From the NCBI GenBank assembly GCA_050748485.1, contig JBOGPP010000110.1, positions 1 through 5,648 on the forward strand: a DNA stretch of 5,648 nucleotides, written 5' to 3'. Origin of the DNA: TH5896 sp050748485 (GTDB lineage: Archaea > Thermoproteota > Nitrososphaeria > Nitrososphaerales > Nitrososphaeraceae). The notes under the pieces were generated by a model that had not been told where the DNA came from, made no database searches, and saw only the letters and a program-made list of their open reading frames with translations. How positions within the stretch are numbered: the stretch's first letter is position 1; each line of letters opens with the position of its first letter. Both the position numbers and the translations under genes were made by a program. Of this stretch, positions 1 to 4,522 are shown piece after piece.

Positions 1-98
1 AAGAAGAGTTTTACGGCAGCCGCCTCATCCATAAACCCAAGACGGTTACGAAATCATCCAATAGATACTTTGGATTGTCTATTCAAATGTAGTGTAGA
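1..98. other. Left-edge stretch after the HTH gene: small hairpin and a possible gene start
   Basis: Minus-strand transcription leaving the HTH gene meets an inverted repeat ATCCAA/TTGGAT (56-61 and 70-75, 8-base loop) with no T-run, so a terminator is doubtful. Further on, an ATG at 32 opens a frame reading MDEAAAVKLF that runs off the window. Ten codons are too few to call a gene. No tRNA or attachment site is recognisable. Confidence 0.25.
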
Positions 99-731
99 TT
101 ATTTTTTCAGACCTTTAAACAATGAAAGATCTTTTCCAAATAATATTTTATTGTTTAGTCGTGCTTGTAGCATTGGATTAACTTCAGCCATCTTACGAAG
201 ATCAATCTCTGATAGGCTTTTCTTTACATTCAAAAATGATTCTGGTCCAGCTGTCAGTCTTTGGAGGCGGCTGTCATATATCTGCATTAAAAGCGATATA
301 GCATTCATCTTTTCTTTCCTGGTGGTATCTTTATTTTGAACCATTTCCCATAGTGTTCTAGTTATCTCATTAGAGCCGACTAGATATCGTAAGTATTCTA
401 ACAATATGTCTTCCCTCATATATTTTTCTACATGATTCTTTGATTCTTGCTGCACTAGGTGTAAATCTCTACTTACTGTTGACTGATCTATACGCAGCTC
501 TTGGGCTATTTGTTCTTGGTTAAGGCCTCTAGTATGTAGTCTAAGAATCGCTGATAGTCTATTTTCTCTTTCAATGTTTCCTAGCTGCTTCATAGTAGAG
601 ATGTTGATATCATTAGCTTTTTCTAATGTTGTTGCTGCTATCGATACTTCATTCTTATCTAGTAGGAGACCTTCTCCCTCTGGTGATGCAATTATTTTCG
701 CAGATCTCTTTTTATGCACAGTCACGCTCAT
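99..731 (-). CDS. Sigma-70-region-4-like helix-turn-helix DNA-binding protein
   Basis: This is a probable DNA-binding regulator or element-maintenance protein. Numbered from the ATG at 731 (210 aa), residues about 59-95 form the HTH: a first helix ENRLSAILRLHTRG, a helix NQEQIAQELRI, and a recognition helix DQSTVSRDLHLVQQ. This is the 'NQ..IA..L.vdqSTVSRDL' pattern seen in sigma-r4-like and HTH_23-type domains. The rest (about 96-210) is helical and unassigned, with LLEYLRYLVGSNEI, a KEKMNAISLLMQIYD helix and a basic LFKGLKK end. The frame stays open to ATG 842, which would add 37 residues including a hydrophobic stretch (VVLWTPFVVSACIFF). That is odd for a DNA-binding protein, so I prefer 731, but a TATA-like site near 888 fits 842 better. 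Neither start has a Shine-Dalgarno. It sits apart from the operon in its own transcription unit. A small-terminase-like role is possible but unproven. Confidence 0.8.
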   Translation of the reverse strand: MSVTVHKKRSAKIIASPEGEGLLLDKNEVSIAATTLEKANDINISTMKQLGNIERENRLSAILRLHTRGLNQEQIAQELRIDQSTVSRDLHLVQQESKNHVEKYMREDILLEYLRYLVGSNEITRTLWEMVQNKDTTRKEKMNAISLLMQIYDSRLQRLTAGPESFLNVKKSLSEIDLRKMAEVNPMLQARLNNKILFGKDLSLFKGLKK

Positions 732-847
732 TTTATGCAGTATATTCTTCGTAAAAGTCAGCTTTATGTCTTTGTGCCTCATGAAGAAAATACATGCGCT
801 TACGACGAATGGCGTCCAAAGTACAACCTTCAATACCATCATAATTG

Positions 848-861
848 TGCATGCAATTGCA
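848..861. promoter_or_regulatory. Overlapping palindromes, possible HTH operator
   Basis: TGCATGCA (848-855) and TGCAATTGCA (852-861) are perfect palindromes that overlap. They sit at or just after the predicted transcription start of the HTH gene, a position suited to autorepression by the HTH protein. No second copy was found elsewhere in the window. Confidence 0.35.
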
Positions 862-895
862 AGGTCTAACTAATTGTTATGAATAATATTATATC
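860..895 (-). promoter_or_regulatory. Likely archaeal-type promoter of the HTH gene
   Basis: Just after the primase stop the minus strand reads GATATAATATTATT (895-882), a TATA-like box. Archaeal spacing of about 26 bases would put transcription start near 862, 20 bases before ATG 842 and about 131 before ATG 731. The gap between primase and HTH gene is AT-rich and looks non-coding. Confidence 0.4.
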
Positions 896-897
896 TA

Positions 898-2046
898 CTA
901 TTCGGCTAGTAATATATTGTACAATCCTGTGTTATCTGTCTTCAAAGTCCTAGGTTCCTTTTCTGGATGATCTAGACTAATAGGTAAGTAGCCTTTATCA
1001 ACTGCATTGGTCAGACAACCGTTTATCTTAGTTTCAATGTCAAAATCTAACGGTTCTAAATCATTGCACTTGTTTAACCATTTGTTTATAATATCAAATG
1101 CTTCATCAAATGACAAATGTTTGATATTGATAAGGTAAGGGGCGTGAATTCTCCAGATGCAATACTTCCTATAGTCTGGTATAGGTGTTTTCAAAAGGTT
1201 TTCGATCCAAGGTATAAACTTCTTTCTCTTGCTTTCGCTTTGCCGTTGGTAAAATCTTCGCAGCACGCTTAACTGTGACAGATTATCACTTTCCGCCAAC
1301 GTTATATGGGTTTTAGACCTATGCTTGGTTACATTCTGGCCTTGGTTTAAGAGATATGCCAAGAATTTATCATAAAGTAAATGAGCCGGTAATCTGGAAG
1401 TACCATTCCATTTCTGAATAATTCGAACTTGCACATTGTTCTTTGAATTGAATGATCCGGGTATCCTCAACATGCAATTATTGAAAGAGACAGTTTTGTT
1501 GTGTCCGCTATCACATTTACCGTTAGACAGATAGCTTTCAACAAACCTTAGAAATTCTTTACTAGGTTCTTTAAACTTCTTAAATTTTGGCATTCGCTCT
1601 AAAATCTTACCTTGAGAATCTGCAGGAATATAGAGATGATAACCGTTACCTGACCATAAAACAGTGGTTGGTTTAATAGATTTATTACGTATTCGAAATA
1701 CTGTTGATATCTTCGATAAAGTCCTAGTATTAGCATTATTCAATTCTTGTTTAGATTTGAACATAGAACGATCAATGTCTATCATGATAAAATCAACTGT
1801 TCCGCCCTTTTGATTATATGCGCTAATTCGACAGTCAAGATAGTTCGAATCTTTGAAATATGATAAGGCTTCTAACTTTGAATGTACTGCAAACTGACCA
1901 CCGGCGGTTAGCATGGTTGATATAGTTCTTGGCCAATATGGTTTACTCAGATGACTTAGTATAAATTCCAAACCATTCGTCACTTGACTTTCGACATTTG
2001 TACTTTTAGCAGAACATTCCAAAAAATAAGAAGTTTTGGAATTCAT
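898..2046 (-). CDS. Archaeo-eukaryotic primase (AEP/PrimPol-like) with PriX-like C-terminal domain
   Basis: This is a likely primase or primase-polymerase that lays primers for the neighbouring PolB. Numbered from the ATG at 2046 (382 aa), the AEP signatures are in order: metal-binding DxD in FIMIDID (D90, D92); SGNGYH (S132-H137), the nucleotide-binding sxH motif; and D179 followed by LRIPGSFNSK (about 193-202), the RxPGSxNxK element of mobile-element primases. Residues about 275-360 (TPIPDYRKYCIWRIHAPYLINI, then LSFDEAFDIINKWL) are helical and resemble PriX/PriL-C-type domains, as described for pTN2-type plasmid primases with PriS-PriX fusion. I see no zinc-ribbon cysteine cluster. I chose ATG 2046 over TTG 2052 because it gives an ATGA overlap with the upstream stop, as at the polymerase start. 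No Shine-Dalgarno is visible, so translation is probably coupled. The AEP call is strong and the PriX call moderate. Confidence 0.88.
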   Translation of the reverse strand: MNSKTSYFLECSAKSTNVESQVTNGLEFILSHLSKPYWPRTISTMLTAGGQFAVHSKLEALSYFKDSNYLDCRISAYNQKGGTVDFIMIDIDRSMFKSKQELNNANTRTLSKISTVFRIRNKSIKPTTVLWSGNGYHLYIPADSQGKILERMPKFKKFKEPSKEFLRFVESYLSNGKCDSGHNKTVSFNNCMLRIPGSFNSKNNVQVRIIQKWNGTSRLPAHLLYDKFLAYLLNQGQNVTKHRSKTHITLAESDNLSQLSVLRRFYQRQSESKRKKFIPWIENLLKTPIPDYRKYCIWRIHAPYLINIKHLSFDEAFDIINKWLNKCNDLEPLDFDIETKINGCLTNAVDKGYLPISLDHPEKEPRTLKTDNTGLYNILLAE

Positions 2047-2546
2047 TTCCAATTTTTCTGATTGTTTCTTCTTCGACCCTTTTTCACAATGTCCCCTTGA
2101 TGTCCCACTTCCTTTGCATAGTACTGAGTATCCTTATCCTCTCCCGTCTTCCACACATGCATCAACGTTATACCTTTTTCAAGCAATGGAGAAATTGCTT
2201 TGAGAGCTCTGATGCTACTTATATTCCAAATCCTCTCACGCTCACTTTTAGGTTCTCTCAGTTTTATTTGCACAGAAGGCCCGAACTTTCCATCGACTTC
2301 AGTATCTACATCCAAAATCTCTATAGATTTTCCTTTACCTGCAAATTCCTCGGCCCTTACAAACTTGAGTTTCCTAGCCATGAACTCTTTAACTTTTCTG
2401 AGATTTGCTTCTGCCTTCGGACTTAGTTTGGTTCGAACTTTGCTTCCTGTGCTTCGTTTGGAAAAGATATCTTTATTTCCATCGGCACCCCTAACATTCT
2501 TGGTGCTGCTAACACCTTTATTTTTTCTATTTTTCATCTTAGTCAT
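2043..2546 (-). CDS. Small basic protein, possible OB-fold ssDNA-binding protein
   Basis: I do not recognise a named family for this 167-residue protein. Residues 1-50 are a K/R/S-rich, probably disordered tail. Residues about 53-147 look like one compact mostly-beta domain: LKFVRAEEF, then SIEILDVDTEV, an FGPSVQIKLRE strand, RIWNISS and a final TQYYAKEVG strand, with a helix (SIRALKAISPLL) between. That strand-strand-helix-strand order fits an OB-like fold but does not prove it. The end (GRRRNNQKNWK) is basic again. Its place between polymerase and primase suggests a single-strand DNA-binding or accessory replication protein. The ATG is 35 bases after the polymerase stop, with no clear Shine-Dalgarno; M4 (2537) is an alternative start. 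The TGA overlaps the primase ATG. That it is a gene is well supported by operon position and coupling; its function is a guess. Confidence 0.75.
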   Translation of the reverse strand: MTKMKNRKNKGVSSTKNVRGADGNKDIFSKRSTGSKVRTKLSPKAEANLRKVKEFMARKLKFVRAEEFAGKGKSIEILDVDTEVDGKFGPSVQIKLREPKSERERIWNISSIRALKAISPLLEKGITLMHVWKTGEDKDTQYYAKEVGHQGDIVKKGRRRNNQKNWK

Positions 2547-2558
2547 TCTATTGAGGTT

Positions 2559-2576
2559 TAATGCAGATTGGCATTA
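2559..2576. repeat. Small inverted repeat between polymerase and small-protein genes
   Basis: TAATGC and GCATTA are perfect 6-base arms around a 6-base loop. They fall in the 35-base gap between the polymerase stop and the next start. This could be an mRNA processing or attenuation hairpin. No T-tract follows it, so it does not look like a terminator. Confidence 0.3.
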
Positions 2577-2581
2577 CCCAG

Positions 2582-4522
2582 TCACACCACGTGGAGGTTC
2601 TGCATCACGTGACCGTTGGTGATCTTTCTATTGGTAGTTTTGACATCAAATTTCCTTTCGAAGTCTTCAATAGGGTAACCAGCAATCTCTAAAATTTCGC
2701 TGACGCTATTCCATAGCGTCTGTTTGTACTTTGAAATATCGATGTTTCTATAATCTTTAGACCAGCTTTGACCGGTCTCCTTGATATTAGAGTCAAAATA
2801 TTCTACTAATTCGCCTTTCTTAGCATCAACTGCCTTACCTATCTTGGCTGCTTGGCATGTTTGAGATGCGTAATCTTTGGGATTCTGTCCAAGCCTAATT
2901 GATTTTTTCAACAGTTTCGGGTTTACTTTACCCGACTTTAAAGCAGACATTGCTTTTACCAAATGGGGAATTGGATTTGTATTATTTTTGACAATGCTAG
3001 ATATCATATTATCAAATGTCAGTTTTACAAATTCACATCTGTCGCTCTTTTTACCCTCGTAGCCTACAATGTCAACTAACCCATTTTCGTACCCAATATA
3101 ATGCTTTTTTCCTGCGCTGAGAATTAATGTATGATAGCGTTTCTTAATTTCAAGATCGATATCCAACTGTTCTTTACACAACTTTTGAAACTTGTAGAGA
3201 GAGCTATCAGAAGGTGGATTATTCAGAAATAAACTATCGGTATCACCATAGATAATTTGGAAGCCCCGGTTCTTGGCAACATCTTGCATTTTTGTTAATG
3301 TATATCTACCGTAAGTTGTAACTAGCTCGGCTACCATTGGGTTGTAGTATTTGAATTTTGTGTGTCCAAAAACTCCATAGCCTCCGTTAATTAGAATCTT
3401 TAATGCGAGTTGCTTTGCTTTGTTACCTAGTTTTTTCTGTTTAAGTCGTTCGCGCCTGAATATCTTTAGCTTCTTAGGAAATGCACCTTCTCTCTTTTCA
3501 CATATCCAACACTTGTTTTTGACAATGAATTTGCATCCTTTGAAAAATGTGCTATTTAACATTACTTTTGCACCTGGATTCTTTTTACAACATTTACAAT
3601 TAATTGTATCAAACGACAGGTTGAAATGTATCGCCATGGTAGGGTAAAGACTGGCTGCATCCACAACAGCCGTATTATGGTACATACCTTGCTTTGGGTC
3701 AAGAACGAGTGCTCCTTTGTATTTTGTTTCTTTCCTATCAAAAATGTTGAATGGTTCAATGCATTCTCCATTCTCAATCATTTGGTCGAACAAAGCGCCC
3801 CACCAAGTCGTAAGGTTAGTCCTACATACATACTCAAAATCTAATTCTGTTATTTCTGATATTGCAACCATAGAATCTAGAACCTCGAAATTGTTATGCT
3901 TTGAAAGTTCCATCACCAACTCGGAATCTCTAAGTGAATACTCTTTCCGGTCTTTGATTGATAGTTTCAGAAAGTCTTTGCCAACCAATCCTTTATATTT
4001 TCCATGTCCCAGTAACGCTTTTGAAACATCATCAAGTTTATGCGTTCTATAAGCACGATTGTAGATTGTATCTTGAACCATTAGTTTACCGTAAACTTGG
4101 TACAAATCGATATGGTGTAAACCCGGTATGCTGTAATAAGTTCGACTCCCTTTCTTAGATTTAAAAATTATATTGTCTATACCGTTAGCTTGACATCTTT
4201 CATAGAGTATACCAAGATCACATTGTACATCTTTGTTAGTGAAGTTGCCGTTTGGTGCATCATCTAAATTATCTTTATTGGAGTTACCGTCATCATACTC
4301 GATACTTGTGCTAGAATTCCAACCCATAGACCAATCGTATTCTAGGAGTTCTGCCTTGATATTCTCTAAAAGTGCAATTTCTGAATGTGAATTAAGGCAT
4401 ACTTTCCTGCTTCCAAAGTTGTTGACAAATGATGCTGCCAACATAACATGTGTTACTTTGTCCCATTCGAAATCAAATGCAATATATCTACGTAAGATTT
4501 GACAAACCTTTGATGATTTCAT
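2582..4522 (-). CDS. polB: Compact family B DNA polymerase with 3'-5' exonuclease
   Basis: This enzyme extends primers on DNA and proofreads. At 646 residues it is shorter than cellular archaeal PolB (about 770-900). Visible motifs: Exo I at D17-F-E19; a GWNSS segment (67-71) and D102 in CDLGIL as the likely split Exo II; Exo III YSLRD (Y195, D199); motif A VVDAASLYP (D288); motif B K375...N379-GGYG; motif C YGDTDS (D427, D429); and KKHY (472-475). All catalytic residues are present, so it should be active. Cysteines 309, 311, 312, 330, 338 and 341 lie between motifs A and B and could bind zinc. The ATG overlaps the helicase TGA as ATGA, and an AGGTGAT Shine-Dalgarno lies 9 bases upstream, which fixes the start. 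I see no terminal-protein gene next to it, and the adjacent primase suggests RNA or DNA priming rather than protein priming. The family call is firm; the element type is inferred. Confidence 0.96.
   Translation of the reverse strand: MKSSKVCQILRRYIAFDFEWDKVTHVMLAASFVNNFGSRKVCLNSHSEIALLENIKAELLEYDWSMGWNSSTSIEYDDGNSNKDNLDDAPNGNFTNKDVQCDLGILYERCQANGIDNIIFKSKKGSRTYYSIPGLHHIDLYQVYGKLMVQDTIYNRAYRTHKLDDVSKALLGHGKYKGLVGKDFLKLSIKDRKEYSLRDSELVMELSKHNNFEVLDSMVAISEITELDFEYVCRTNLTTWWGALFDQMIENGECIEPFNIFDRKETKYKGALVLDPKQGMYHNTAVVDAASLYPTMAIHFNLSFDTINCKCCKKNPGAKVMLNSTFFKGCKFIVKNKCWICEKREGAFPKKLKIFRRERLKQKKLGNKAKQLALKILINGGYGVFGHTKFKYYNPMVAELVTTYGRYTLTKMQDVAKNRGFQIIYGDTDSLFLNNPPSDSSLYKFQKLCKEQLDIDLEIKKRYHTLILSAGKKHYIGYENGLVDIVGYEGKKSDRCEFVKLTFDNMISSIVKNNTNPIPHLVKAMSALKSGKVNPKLLKKSIRLGQNPKDYASQTCQAAKIGKAVDAKKGELVEYFDSNIKETGQSWSKDYRNIDISKYKQTLWNSVSEILEIAGYPIEDFERKFDVKTTNRKITNGHVMQNLHVV
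2587..2612. promoter_or_regulatory. Pair of CACGTG-centred palindromes at the polymerase 3' end
   Basis: CCACGTGG (2587-2594) and TCACGTGA (2605-2612) are perfect 8-base palindromes whose centres are 18 bases apart, close to two helical turns. They lie over the last polymerase codons and about 40-65 bases upstream of the small-protein start, where an operator for the small-protein/primase pair could sit. Chance within coding sequence is possible. Confidence 0.25.

Noticed and set aside
40..76. tRNA 3' end or att site (GGTTACGAAATCATCCA resembles a T-arm with CCA)
   Set aside because: There is no pairing T stem, no GTTCRA core and no cloverleaf on either strand.
70..873. Plus-strand open frames opposite the HTH gene
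   Set aside because: They are antisense shadows: no domain-like protein, no Shine-Dalgarno, and the minus-strand frame carries a clear HTH.
2097..2622. Two plus-strand frames of 109 and 140 residues opposite the small basic protein
   Set aside because: Both are hydrophobic, low-complexity mirror translations of a lysine-rich gene, and the minus frame is coupled to its neighbours.
3562..3777. Minus-strand frame of 71 residues inside the polymerase gene
   Set aside because: It overlaps polymerase motif A in another frame, so it is a shadow of the real gene.
2582..4522. Protein-primed PolB
   Set aside because: There is no terminal-protein gene nearby, the A-to-B insertion is cysteine-rich rather than clearly TPR1-like, and a dedicated primase sits in the same operon.
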